Shown: positions 26,711 through 34,881, counted from the stretch's first letter. The stretch is 64,000 nucleotides of DNA from Nocardioides flavescens (GCF_009823805.1 NZ_WUEK01000002.1:62001-126000); one strand, 5' to 3'. Notes: generated from the sequence alone by a model not told the origin. Numbers and translations: made by a program.

Positions 26711-28596
26711 AGGTAGCCTCCGGGCTCGAGTGAGCCGACCTGGACCTGGTCCACGCAGAGGGTCGTGCCCGGGGCGAGGCCAGTGAACGTCACTGCGCCG
26801 ACCTCACCCGTGACGTGGACGAACAGCGTGCCGAGACCGGCGACGACACGGGCGTCGACGTCGTCGTCGCCCGCGACCACGGTCAGCGGGCCGTCGCCCG
26901 AGGCGAGGTAGCCGATCCGCATCCACCAGTCGTAGTCGAACGTCGTGGTGTCGAGCGGGACGCGCACGCTCGCACCACCGTCGATGCGCCAACCGCAGCC
27001 GTCGTCGGGCCCGCGGCTGCTCTGGGCCACGGCCTGGACGCTGGCCGCCCTGGGGACGCCGTCCCCGTCGAGGACCGTCAGCCGGTTGCTGGCCTCGGGG
27101 AACCTCGCGTTGTCGACGAGCAGCGGCACGATGGCGCTGGCCCGGTTGTAGGGCGCGGCGAAGGCGGGCATGACTGCCTCCGGGACCGAGGTGTCGGCGA
27201 GGTCCACCTCGCCCTGGCCTCGCAGGCCGTCCATCACGGAGTGGGCCCAGGCGTCACCCGGGTTGTCGTCGTGCCACACCGCGACGTACCGCACGGTGCT
27301 GACGATGCCGGACGCGCACACGAGAGCCACGACGACGGCGGGCCACGGGGTGCGCAGGTGAGACCGGACCAGCGGGTCCGTCCGGGGCGCGCTCGACTCG
27401 ACGGCGCCGCGCAACGGCATGGTGGCCAGTCCCACGCACAGGCTCAGGACGAGGACCACGTCGGTCAGGTAGCGGTACTCGAGCCCCAGTCCGGCGCCGA
27501 AGGCCGCGACCCGGCTGCTGAAGAGAAGCAGGTAGGCGGACGCTGCATAGCCTGCGAGAAGCGCCCACGCACGCAAGGTGCGCGATCTCCGGGCGAACAA
27601 CCAGAGGACGACCAGCACGATCAGGACCCAGCTGGCGTGCACGGTCCAGTCCGGCGGGTCGGCGCGGGCGACAGGCGGGTTGTCCGCACTCCAGCGCCAC
27701 GGGCCCCCCGTGAGGCCGCTGGGCAGCGCGGTGCCGAGCATCGTGTCGGCCAGCCGGCCCGCCACGCCGGGGCCGGGGAGGCGGACCGGGGACTCGACGA
27801 GGGCGGCGTAGACAACCAGGTAGCCCACCGCGACGAGGGCGGCGAGGACGAGGGAGGGCCAGTAGGAGGACAGGCACGCGCGCGCCCGCGCGAGCGGCGT
27901 GCCCGCTGCGAAGTAGGCGAGCATGACGAAGGCCATGACGGGCAGCAGCAGCAGAGCCTTCTCGTAGGTCGACAGCCCGAGGGCGACGGCGACGAACGTG
28001 GCGCACAGCCACCACGGGGAACGGCCACGCAGGTACGTCACCCACGAGGCGACCGTCGCGAAGAAGACGACCTGGAAGGGCTGCTGCGACAGCGATGCGG
28101 CCCACCACATCGACGCGGGCACCGTGACCGCGAGGAAGAGGTAGAGCCCGAGGGGGACCAGGATCCCCCAGCGCACGCCGAAGAGGACCACGAGCATGAC
28201 CAGGCACAGCACCGAGGCGAGCGCCTGGAGCGTCCAGGTCACGGAGGCGGCAGTGGTCCAGTCGGCGCGGCCGCTGGACTGGACGAGGAACGCGATCGCC
28301 CGGCCGAGCGGCAGCAGGTGGCCGTCGAACGGCTCGCCGAGGTAGGCCCGACCGAAGCCCTGATCACGGGCCTGTGTCATCAGCCGGTAGTCGTCGCTGT
28401 AGAACCAGCTCGGGAACAGCGCCCAGGCGCGCAGCCCCAGCTGCAGAGCGATCATCAGCCCTGCGGCGAACCAGACGAGCTGACCCGGCCGGACGGACCT
28501 GTCGGGAGTCGACCGCTGCGCCACCCGAGCCCCATCCGGCGACGCGTCGTCAGCCGCTGCGGATGGCGTGAGCGGCATCTCGTCCCGCACTGCCAC
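26707..28596 (-). CDS. Polytopic membrane protein, GT-C-like glycosyltransferase
   Basis: A 629-residue protein: a ~40-residue polar N-terminus, then about eleven helices to residue ~420, then an external domain of ~200 residues. After the first helix the loop FPSWFYSDDYRLMTQARDQG contains the Asp-Asp pair expected of GT-C enzymes that use polyprenyl-phosphate sugars. The C-terminal domain is beta-rich (VRVPLDTTTFDYDWWMRIGY) and may bind glycan. The GTG at 28596 gives the longest product; GTG 28590 or ATG 28578 could be used instead. It is followed with a 4-base overlap by the acyltransferase gene, and is divergent from the DUF3068 gene. Confidence 0.72.
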   Translation of the reverse strand: MAVRDEMPLTPSAAADDASPDGARVAQRSTPDRSVRPGQLVWFAAGLMIALQLGLRAWALFPSWFYSDDYRLMTQARDQGFGRAYLGEPFDGHLLPLGRAIAFLVQSSGRADWTTAASVTWTLQALASVLCLVMLVVLFGVRWGILVPLGLYLFLAVTVPASMWWAASLSQQPFQVVFFATVASWVTYLRGRSPWWLCATFVAVALGLSTYEKALLLLPVMAFVMLAYFAAGTPLARARACLSSYWPSLVLAALVAVGYLVVYAALVESPVRLPGPGVAGRLADTMLGTALPSGLTGGPWRWSADNPPVARADPPDWTVHASWVLIVLVVLWLFARRSRTLRAWALLAGYAASAYLLLFSSRVAAFGAGLGLEYRYLTDVVLVLSLCVGLATMPLRGAVESSAPRTDPLVRSHLRTPWPAVVVALVCASGIVSTVRYVAVWHDDNPGDAWAHSVMDGLRGQGEVDLADTSVPEAVMPAFAAPYNRASAIVPLLVDNARFPEASNRLTVLDGDGVPRAASVQAVAQSSRGPDDGCGWRIDGGASVRVPLDTTTFDYDWWMRIGYLASGDGPLTVVAGDDDVDARVVAGLGTLFVHVTGEVGAVTFTGLAPGTTLCVDQVQVGSLEPGGYL

Positions 28597-28662
28597 GTCC
28601 GCGAGTCTCGCACACCTCTCGTGGCGCCCGACCCGCCCGGTGTGACGTCGTGCACATCGAGG

Positions 28663-28679
28663 CTACTGTGCAGTAGGGT
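28663..28679 (+). promoter_or_regulatory. -10 box and overlapping inverted repeat upstream of DUF3068 gene
   Basis: CTACTG-TG-CAGTAG (28663-28676) overlaps the -10-like TAGGGT (28674-28679), which ends 6 bases before the GTG at 28686. The palindrome is well placed for a repressor; the mRNA would be leaderless. Confidence 0.45.
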
Positions 28680-28685
28680 CACCGG

Positions 28686-29648
28686 GTGTCGACCCGGGAC
28701 CGGTCGGCGACGTCCTGGGGAGGATCGGCTGTGAGGGTGCTGGCACGTGTGCTGCTGGGGTTCGGCGTGTTCTTGGTGGTCGCGGGGGTCATTGCGCTGA
28801 CCTGGGCGCCCGGCGTGGTCAAGAAGACCCCGCTGGACGTCGACACGTTGACGGTGTACACCGGTGAGGCCGCCAAGATCGATCCGGCCACCGGAGACTT
28901 CGACCGACGGCCCGTGTACGCCCTGACCGACACCAAGGCCGACTCCGAGGCGTCCTCCTCGGACCACGTCCTGTTCGTGACCACCCAGTGCGCCGTCTTC
29001 GACACCGGGGGCGAGAAGGTGTGCGTCGACGGGGAGGACCCCGACCTCATCACCGCGAACATCGACGTGTTCGCCACCGACCGCACGACCGCTCTGTCGG
29101 TCGACGACAAGAACCTGCCGGCCGACGCCGTCCCGCACGAGGGGCTGGTCAACAAGTTCCCCTTCGACGTGCAGAAGAAGGCCTACCCGTTCTGGGACGG
29201 CACCCTGGGCCGCGCCGTCGACATCGAGTACCAGGACACCGAGACCGTCGACGGTCTCGAGACCTACCGCTTCTCCTACACCGTCGCCGACGAGCCGATC
29301 GAGGTCGCCGAGGGCGTGGACGGCACCTACGACAACGTCATCACCGTCAACGTCGACCCGCGCACCGGCTCGATCGTGAAGAGCGGTCAGGACCAGCAGC
29401 GCTACCTCGCGGACGGCACCCAGGCCCTCGACATCACGGTCGTCACCGACGACGACACCATCAAGACCGCGGTCGACGAGGCGAAGGCCAACGGCTCCTC
29501 CTTGACGCTGCTGCTCACGATCGTCCCGGTGGTCGGCCTCGTCGGTGGAGCGCTGTGCCTGATCGCCGGCGGGCTCCTGCTGGCCCGGCGCCGCGAGCGT
29601 CCCGGGGCCCGTGTCGCCGAGCGCTCCCAGGATCGCGTCCCGGCCTGA
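28686..29648 (+). CDS. DUF3068 (PorA-like) family membrane protein
   Basis: A 320-residue protein with one helix near the N-terminus (VLLGFGVFLVVAGVIAL), a large external beta-rich domain (residues ~50-265; FPFDVQKKAYPFWDGTLGRA is typical) and a C-terminal helix followed by a short basic tail. I assign it to DUF3068 by this architecture; M. tuberculosis Rv0227c is the member in the comparable gene cluster. Function is not established; an envelope-assembly role is inferred from context. GTG start is preceded by a promoter-like TAGGGT 6 bases away. Confidence 0.82.
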   Translation: MSTRDRSATSWGGSAVRVLARVLLGFGVFLVVAGVIALTWAPGVVKKTPLDVDTLTVYTGEAAKIDPATGDFDRRPVYALTDTKADSEASSSDHVLFVTTQCAVFDTGGEKVCVDGEDPDLITANIDVFATDRTTALSVDDKNLPADAVPHEGLVNKFPFDVQKKAYPFWDGTLGRAVDIEYQDTETVDGLETYRFSYTVADEPIEVAEGVDGTYDNVITVNVDPRTGSIVKSGQDQQRYLADGTQALDITVVTDDDTIKTAVDEAKANGSSLTLLLTIVPVVGLVGGALCLIAGGLLLARRRERPGARVAERSQDRVPA

Positions 29649-29665
29649 CCGCCTCGTTCCACGCG

Positions 29666-29770
29666 GGTCGAGCAGCGAGCGCCAGCGAGCGTCGTCGAGA
29701 CCTGGTGACCCGGGCTGGGCCCCGGCGACAGGGTGCGGTGGTCTCGACGACGTTCGGTCCTAGCGGACCT
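29666..29770. repeat. Palindromic intergenic repeat region
   Basis: Between two convergent genes. A GGTCGAGCAGCGAGCGCCAG element starts at 29666 and runs into CGTCGTCGAGACC (29690-29702); its exact complement GGTCTCGACGACG is at 29740-29752, a 13-bp inverted repeat with a 37-base spacer. The wording (GTCGAG, CGCCAGCGAGCG, CTCGAGACC) is typical of dispersed intergenic repeats I have seen in actinobacterial genomes. It may also act as a bidirectional terminator. Confidence 0.6.
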
Positions 29771-29807
29771 CTCTGCCCGACCAGCGGTGCGCGGTCCTCG
29801 ACCAGCG

Positions 29808-30710
29808 TCAGCGCGGGTCCCAGTCGGCGCCGAAGAGTGCGGTGCCCGGCGTCCACCGGCCGCGTAGGCCGGACCAGCCGCCCCAGACCCGGTCGTGGCC
29901 CTCGGGCCACTCCGGCTCGAGCAGGTCGGTGAGGCGGAAGCCGTGGCGGGCGAGCAGGGCGACCCAGTCGCCGAGGGTGCGGTGGTGCTCGACGTAGGCC
30001 ACCTCGCCGGTGGCGCGGTCGACCTCGACGTAGGGCGTGCGGTCCCAGTAGGACTGGCTCGCCGTCAGCCCCGCCTCGCCGGGGTCGTCGGGGAACATCC
30101 ACCGCGTCGGGTGGGTGATCGAGAAGGCGTAGCGCCCGCCCGGGCGCAGCACGCGGGCCGTCTCGGCCACCGCGTCGTCGAGGTCGGCCACGAACTGCAG
30201 CGCCCCGAAGGAGCTGAACACGACGTCGAAGCTGTCGTCGGCGAAGGGGAGCGCGGTCGCGGTCGCGCGCACCGACGGCACGGCGACGCCGGTCTGCTCG
30301 TCGAGGCGGCGCGAGTGCTGCAGCTGCCGGTGGGAGAGGTCGACGCCGAAGCCGTGCCCGCCCTGGGTGCGCACCCAGCGCGAGCACTGGCCCGCGCCGG
30401 AGCCGACCTCGAGCACGCTGCGCCCGCGCACGTCGCCGAGGATGCCCGCGCTCTCCTCGGTGAGCCCCTCCGGTCCCCAGACGAACCCCGCGTCGCCGAG
30501 GAAGGGCCCGTGCGTGGCCTGGTACTCGTCGGCGTAGCGGTCCCAGTCGGGACCGTTGGCCCGGCGCGACGAGGCCTCGTCGACGCTGCGGCGCTCGACG
30601 TCGACGGGGCGGTCGTACGGCGGGCTGGTGCCGTCGCCCAGCCCGTCGCTCGGCCCGTCGCTCGGCCCGTCGTTCGGCCCGTCGCTCGGCCCGTCTCCGA
30701 GACCGCTCAG
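29808..30710 (-). CDS. Class I SAM-dependent methyltransferase, probable CTG start
   Basis: Methyltransferase body is clear: a start-proximal SRRANGPDWDRYADEYQATH, motif I SVLEVGSGAGQCSRWVRTQG, motif III FDVVFSSFGALQFVADLDDA, then RVLRPGGRYAFSITHP. Between the end of the upstream gene and motif I there is no in-frame ATG, GTG or TTG. CTG at 30710, which overlaps the upstream stop as CTGA, is the best candidate and gives 300 residues; a second CTG lies inside the repeat downstream. The first residues then include a 4-residue repeat (DGPS) encoded by five 12-bp units. Translational coupling with the upstream repeat protein is likely. Substrate unknown. Confidence 0.8.
   Translation of the reverse strand: MSGLGDGPSDGPNDGPSDGPSDGLGDGTSPPYDRPVDVERRSVDEASSRRANGPDWDRYADEYQATHGPFLGDAGFVWGPEGLTEESAGILGDVRGRSVLEVGSGAGQCSRWVRTQGGHGFGVDLSHRQLQHSRRLDEQTGVAVPSVRATATALPFADDSFDVVFSSFGALQFVADLDDAVAETARVLRPGGRYAFSITHPTRWMFPDDPGEAGLTASQSYWDRTPYVEVDRATGEVAYVEHHRTLGDWVALLARHGFRLTDLLEPEWPEGHDRVWGGWSGLRGRWTPGTALFGADWDPR
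30641..30700 (-). repeat. 12-bp tandem repeat at the methyltransferase N-terminus
   Basis: Five units of GCCCGTCGCTCG (as read on the plus strand; the third and the fifth differ) at 30641, 30653, 30665, 30677 and 30689. On the coding strand each unit encodes four residues, mostly Asp-Gly-Pro-Ser. Confidence 0.85.
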
Positions 30711-31456
30711 GACGACGACCCGAGCGAACGACGGCGCGCGAGCGGGATCCGGTTGGCGAGGTCGCCGAGCGGCCCCACGGTGCGCCCGAGGGCGTCCGCG
30801 GACTGGGCGAGCTCGGGGATCAGCTCGGCCAGCTGGATCAGCTGGGGCTGGATCGCCTCGAGGGTCTCGCCGAGGCCGATGAGCTGCTCCAGGGTGCCGC
30901 CGTCGGCGATGAGCTTCTCGAGGTAGCCGTCGTCGCGCAGCAGCCGGTCGGCCAGGCCGCCGGGCTCCAGCAGCGTGTCGAGGATGCCGCCGGGCGCGGT
31001 GATCCGGTCGAGCGCGCCGTTGCTGGCCAGCAGCCGGTCGAGCACGCCGCCCTCGGCGACCAGCTGCTCGAGGGCACCGTCGCGACCGACCAGCCGCTCG
31101 AGCGGACCCTCGGCCGCCAGCAGGCGCTCGACGGGGCCGTCCGGGGCGAGCAGCCGCTCGAGCGCGCCGCCTCCCGCGGCGATCCGCATCAGCGGGCCGT
31201 CGTCGGCGAGCAGCCGGTCCAGCAGCCCGCCGCGGGCGAGCAGGCGCACCAGGGGGTGGTCGTCGCTCAGGTTGCGCAGCGACTCGATCCACTCGACGTA
31301 GCCCCCCGGTCGCAGCAGGGGCCCGTCCGGGGCGGTGAGGCGACCGACCTGCAGTGTGGTGCGGGCGAACGCGACGCCCACGCGCCACGGCAGCGTCGCG
31401 GCCTCGACCAGCAGCGCGGGCAGCTCGGGGGAGGTCCGGCGGGCGGGGAGGGCCAT
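30707..31456 (-). CDS. Protein with thirteen 10-residue leucine/glycine repeats, unknown function
   Basis: I do not recognise a named family. The 249-residue product has a ~70-residue N-terminal region (TLPWRVGVAFARTTLQVGRL, then GGYVEWIESLRNLS) followed, at residues 71-200, by thirteen gapless 10-residue units of the form RLLAxxGPLE, for example RLLAPDGPVE, RLLAAEGPLE, RLLASNGALD, KLIADGGTLE. Leu/Ile occupies positions 2, 3 and 9, and Gly position 7 in nearly every unit, so a regular solenoid or amphipathic surface is likely. There is no signal peptide or membrane helix. A ~50-residue tail follows (QPQLIQLAELIPELAQ). ATG start. The methyltransferase gene follows with overlap, suggesting linked functions. 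Confidence 0.8.
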   Translation of the reverse strand: MALPARRTSPELPALLVEAATLPWRVGVAFARTTLQVGRLTAPDGPLLRPGGYVEWIESLRNLSDDHPLVRLLARGGLLDRLLADDGPLMRIAAGGGALERLLAPDGPVERLLAAEGPLERLVGRDGALEQLVAEGGVLDRLLASNGALDRITAPGGILDTLLEPGGLADRLLRDDGYLEKLIADGGTLEQLIGLGETLEAIQPQLIQLAELIPELAQSADALGRTVGPLGDLANRIPLARRRSLGSSS

Positions 31457-31573
31457 GGCACGACGGTAGCCCGGTGTGACCCCGATCTCCCGACCGACCG
31501 ACGGATTCGTCCGCCAGTCGGTCAGGAGACCGTCACGGGTCGCGCCTGGGCGGGTGAGGTCAGTCCGGGTCGG

Positions 31574-33868
31574 TCAGTCCAGGACCGTGCGGCCGATAGC
31601 CGGGTCGTCGGTGAAGAACCCGTCGATCCCGGCGGCCAGGAACGCCCGCAGCTCGCCGGCGAGGTCGCCGGTGGCATTGGGGTCGGTGCCGCGGCGGTAC
31701 TGCAGCGGCAGGAACTGGTTCTCCTTGCGGAAGGTGAACGGGTGCACCACCAGGTCGGCGCGGTGGGCGTCGCGCACGACGTCGGTCGGCTGCAGCAGCC
31801 GGCCCGAGGCGTCGCGGGGGATCACCAGGTCCTTGCACGGCCCGATGCCGTCGGCGTAGCGCCCGATCGCCTGCAGCCCGCGCCGCGTCGCGAGGTCGGC
31901 GTAGGTCGTCGGGTCGCCCTGCGCCACGAGGTCGTACGGCGCCCCGCTGCAGTCCATGAGCTGCACCAGCCGGAAGTCGGTGCGGCGGTCGAGCTGGCGC
32001 AGGTTGGTCGTCTCGAAGCTCTGCAGGTAGACCGGGTCGCGACCGTCGTAGCCGTTGGTCGCCAGGGTCGCGAGCAGGGGCTCCTCGGGGCTGAGACCGA
32101 TCGAGTCGAAGTAGGTCGGGTGCTTGGTCTCGGGGTAGACACCGACGGGGCCGCCGGTGCAGGTGCGCGAGTGCCGGGCCAGGTCGAGCACCTCGTCGAA
32201 CGTCGGCACGGCGTACCTGCCGTCGAAGCTCGCGTTGCCCGGGCGCACCTGCGGCAGCCGCTCCTTCGCCCGCAGGGTCTTGAGCTCGGCGAGGGTGAAG
32301 TCCTCGGTGAACCAACCGGTGACGGAGCGACCGTCGATGGTCTTCGTGGTGCGCCGGTCGGCGAACTCCGGTCGGGTCGAGACGTCGGTGGTGCCGCCGA
32401 TCTCGTTCTCGTGCCGGGCGACGAGCACGCCGTCCTTCGTCGGCACGAGGTCGGGCTCGATGTAGTCGGCGCACGCCTGGATCGCCTGCTCGTAGGAGGC
32501 GAGGGTGTGCTCGGGGCGGGTGCCCGACGAGCCGCGGTGCCCGATGAGGGTGCGGGCGTTGGGGGTGACCCGGGTCTTCTCGAGGTCGATGACCGCGAGC
32601 TCGGTGTCGTCGGGGGTGCCGGGCACCCGGGCGTCGTCGCCGGGGTAGTTGTTGTCGTTGGCGGTCAGCAGCCGGCCGTCCCGCAGCTGCACGACGGTCT
32701 CGACCGAGACGAACGGGAACGAGAACGGGTCGCCCACGCCGTAGGCACCGGGCGAGGTGCGGGTGCCGATGCCGGCCGGGTTGGCGATCTTCAGCAGGTC
32801 TACGACCAGCTCCTTGGCGAGGAACCCGTCGGGCTCGCTCCGCCGCAGGTCGACGGAGTAGATCCGCTTGGTGACCGCGGTGGCGCCGTCGTAGTTGTCG
32901 CGCTCGAGGACGAGCAGCCGGCCGTCGCGGGTCGTGAACGCGTCGGCGACGAAGTTCGCTGCGTCGTCGGTCTGGTAGGCCCACCGGCGCCCGGTGTAGC
33001 GACCGGCCCGGGTGTCGAACTCGTAGATCCAGCGACGGCGCTGGTCGGCGTCGTCGAGGAAGGCGCCCTCGAGGGTCGGGTAGAGGTAACGGCCGTCGCG
33101 CGAGCCGGCCATCGCCTCGAAGCCCCGGCTGGCGCCGATGCGCGGGGCGGCGCCGGCAGGAGCGGGGTTCTGCGGGGAGGCGCCGTCGACGAACGGCACG
33201 GGGGCCGAGAGGAGCCTGCCGGTGGCGTCGACGTGGAGCAGGAACGGGCCGAACTCCTCGCCGACCCAGAACGTGCCGTCGGGCTGGCGCACCAGCGACT
33301 CGATGTCGAAGTCGGCGCCGGTGAGCAGCCGGTCGGCGGTGGCGTCGTTGACGATCGGGAAGGGGATGCGGCGGTCGGGGTCACGCAGGCTGATGAAGCC
33401 CCGGACGTCGATGCGGCCCGGGCCCCCGTTCGCGGTCTCCCACTGCGGGGCGATGCGGTAGATGCGGAGCAGGAAGTCGGCGGAGTTGGCCTTGGTGCCG
33501 AAGCCGTTGTCGGGCTGGGCCCAGAAGGTGCCGTCGCGGTCCTCGACGACGGCCGAGAAGCCCGGGACCACCTGTCCCGCGAACGGTCCGGTCCGACCGT
33601 TGCCGGGGGAGGCCAGGGCCCCGGACGGCGGGCCGTCGGCGAGGAAGTCGGCCGACAGCGTCGCGCGGGCCTCGAGCGTCGGCACGGTGGCGAGGACGGG
33701 CTTCGGCGGCTTCGCGGGCTTCGCGGGCTTCGTCGGGCCGTGGTCGTGGCGGTGCTCGTGGCGGTCGCGGCCGGCCGGCGTGGCCGCCGCGGCGTGGGGG
33801 AGGGAGAGGGTGGTGGAGGTGAGGGTGGCGGCGAGGGCGAGACCCAGCCAGGGTCCGAGACGTGGCAT
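31574..33868 (-). CDS. Secreted esterase-like phytase domain fused to glycerophosphodiester phosphodiesterase
   Basis: A 764-residue exported protein. Signal peptide: MPRLGPWLGLALAATLTS through LPHAAAA (residues 1-29), then a His/Lys/Pro-rich linker. Residues ~55-430 match the esterase-like-activity-of-phytase beta-propeller type (AVVEDRDGTFWAQPDNGFG, VWVGEEFGP-like FWVGEEFGPFLLHVD, RDGRYLYPTLEGAF, LLVLERDNYDG). Residues ~440-764 are a GDPD TIM barrel with IGHRGSSGTRPEHTLASY, the metal-binding IEPDLVPTKDGVLVARHE, PVGVYPETKHP and a C-terminal GIDGFFTDDP. GDPD hydrolyses glycerophosphodiesters to glycerol-3-phosphate. The fusion suggests extracellular phosphate scavenging from phospholipid or teichoic acid. 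ATG at 33868 chosen for the signal peptide; an upstream in-frame start at 33922 exists. Confidence 0.9.
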   Translation of the reverse strand: MPRLGPWLGLALAATLTSTTLSLPHAAAATPAGRDRHEHRHDHGPTKPAKPAKPPKPVLATVPTLEARATLSADFLADGPPSGALASPGNGRTGPFAGQVVPGFSAVVEDRDGTFWAQPDNGFGTKANSADFLLRIYRIAPQWETANGGPGRIDVRGFISLRDPDRRIPFPIVNDATADRLLTGADFDIESLVRQPDGTFWVGEEFGPFLLHVDATGRLLSAPVPFVDGASPQNPAPAGAAPRIGASRGFEAMAGSRDGRYLYPTLEGAFLDDADQRRRWIYEFDTRAGRYTGRRWAYQTDDAANFVADAFTTRDGRLLVLERDNYDGATAVTKRIYSVDLRRSEPDGFLAKELVVDLLKIANPAGIGTRTSPGAYGVGDPFSFPFVSVETVVQLRDGRLLTANDNNYPGDDARVPGTPDDTELAVIDLEKTRVTPNARTLIGHRGSSGTRPEHTLASYEQAIQACADYIEPDLVPTKDGVLVARHENEIGGTTDVSTRPEFADRRTTKTIDGRSVTGWFTEDFTLAELKTLRAKERLPQVRPGNASFDGRYAVPTFDEVLDLARHSRTCTGGPVGVYPETKHPTYFDSIGLSPEEPLLATLATNGYDGRDPVYLQSFETTNLRQLDRRTDFRLVQLMDCSGAPYDLVAQGDPTTYADLATRRGLQAIGRYADGIGPCKDLVIPRDASGRLLQPTDVVRDAHRADLVVHPFTFRKENQFLPLQYRRGTDPNATGDLAGELRAFLAAGIDGFFTDDPAIGRTVLD

Positions 33869-33939
33869 GCCTCGACCCAACCGAGACCCGGCCGAGGCCC
33901 GGTGACGTCTCGGCCAACGCACGGGGAAGACTGGGTGTC

Positions 33940-34824
33940 GTGGACCTCTCCTCGCTCGAGCCGCTGACCGGCGGCTGGTCGGGCCGCACCTTCGTGGGCG
34001 AGGTGGCGGGCGAGCGCTCCGTGGTGCGCATCTACCCGCCGGAGGACGAGCGCTCCGAGCGCGGACCGGAGATCGACGCGGCGCTGCTCCTGCTGGTGCG
34101 CGGGCTCGTGCCGGTGCCCGACGTGCTCGAGGTCCGCCAGGGGACCGACGTGACGCCGGGGGTGCTGGTCACCTCGCTCGTCCCGGGCACCCGTGGCGAC
34201 GAGCTGCTGCCGACCCTGGCCGAGGACCAGCTGGCGGTCGTCGGCACCCACCTCGGTCACCTGGCGGGCGACCTCGCCGGCATGCCGCAGCTGCGCGCGG
34301 GGGAGTTCGTCGACGGCTCGCTGCGAGTACGGCCCTTCGACGTCGACGGTCTGCCCGACCTGCTCGAGCGGAGCCTGCCCGACCTCGGCCACCTCGCACC
34401 GGGCGAGGTCGAGGCGCTGCGCGACGTGGTCGCCGAGGCGCAGACCCTGCTCGACACCGTGACCCGCACCAGCCTGGTCCACAGCGACCTGAACCCGAAG
34501 AACCTGCTGCTCGACCCGACCACGCTCGAGCTGACCGGGGTCGTCGACTGGGAGTTCTCCCACGCCGGTCACCCCTTCACCGACCTGGGCAACCTGCTGC
34601 GCTTCGAACGCGTCCCGGCGTACGCCGAGGCCGTGCTGGCGGGGTACGCCGAGCGCCGCGGCACCGCCGCCGAGCTGTCCCTGCCGCTGGCGCGGGCCGC
34701 CGACCTGGCGGCGCTGATCGACCTGGCCGCGCGCCGGGGACGCGACCCGGTGGCCACCCGGGCCGACGCGCTCCTGCGGGCGATCGCCCGCGAGCGCGAC
34801 CCGGGTGCCGACGTACCCGCCTGA
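33940..34824 (+). CDS. APH/choline-kinase-type phosphotransferase
   Basis: A 294-residue kinase-fold protein of the aminoglycoside phosphotransferase family. Nucleotide-binding start LTGGWSGRTFVGEVAGERSV, catalytic loop SLVHSDLNPKNLLLD (H-x-D-x4-N), and metal-binding GVVDWEFSHAGHPFTDLGNL. Such chromosomal members usually phosphorylate small metabolites, and only a few are resistance enzymes, so no drug phenotype is implied. GTG at 33940 has GGGGAAG upstream. It is divergent from the GDPD fusion gene (71 bases apart). The stop codon lies inside a 13-bp repeat. Confidence 0.85.
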   Translation: MDLSSLEPLTGGWSGRTFVGEVAGERSVVRIYPPEDERSERGPEIDAALLLLVRGLVPVPDVLEVRQGTDVTPGVLVTSLVPGTRGDELLPTLAEDQLAVVGTHLGHLAGDLAGMPQLRAGEFVDGSLRVRPFDVDGLPDLLERSLPDLGHLAPGEVEALRDVVAEAQTLLDTVTRTSLVHSDLNPKNLLLDPTTLELTGVVDWEFSHAGHPFTDLGNLLRFERVPAYAEAVLAGYAERRGTAAELSLPLARAADLAALIDLAARRGRDPVATRADALLRAIARERDPGADVPA

Positions 34825-34850
34825 CGTGCCTGCCTGACGTGCCTGCCTGA
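34819..34850 (+). repeat. 13-bp direct repeat over the end of the APH gene
   Basis: GCCTGACGTGCCT at 34819 and 34832, with a partial third copy at 34845. It lies just before the rpsA promoter. Confidence 0.8.
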
Positions 34851-34851
34851 G

Positions 34852-34881
34852 TTGGCCGCGCCCCGCGGTGCGGCGTAGTGT
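34852..34881 (+). promoter_or_regulatory. Predicted rpsA promoter
   Basis: TTGGCC (34852-34857) and TAGTGT (34876-34881) with an 18-base spacer. Transcription would start near 34888, leaving a leader of about 174 bases before rpsA. A GGTGCA-C-TGCACC palindrome lies in that leader at 34967-34979. This long leader contrasts with the leaderless pattern of many other genes here and could host autogenous control. Confidence 0.5.

Noticed and set aside
26815..28734. 639-codon plus-strand frame opposite the GT-C-like gene
   Set aside because: His/Gly/Gln-rich shadow with no start context; the reverse strand gives a coherent membrane protein.
30857..31246. Possible CRISPR-like or minisatellite array with 30-bp period
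   Set aside because: The 30-bp period is the DNA reflection of 10-residue protein repeats; units are diverged and in frame, with no spacers.
31256..33967. 903-codon plus-strand frame opposite the GDPD fusion
   Set aside because: Val/Gly/Arg-rich shadow; the reverse strand has a signal peptide and two recognisable domains.
33940..34824. Antibiotic resistance kinase
   Set aside because: It has the APH fold motifs but is a chromosomal member of a very broad family, with no sequence feature specific for known aminoglycoside enzymes.
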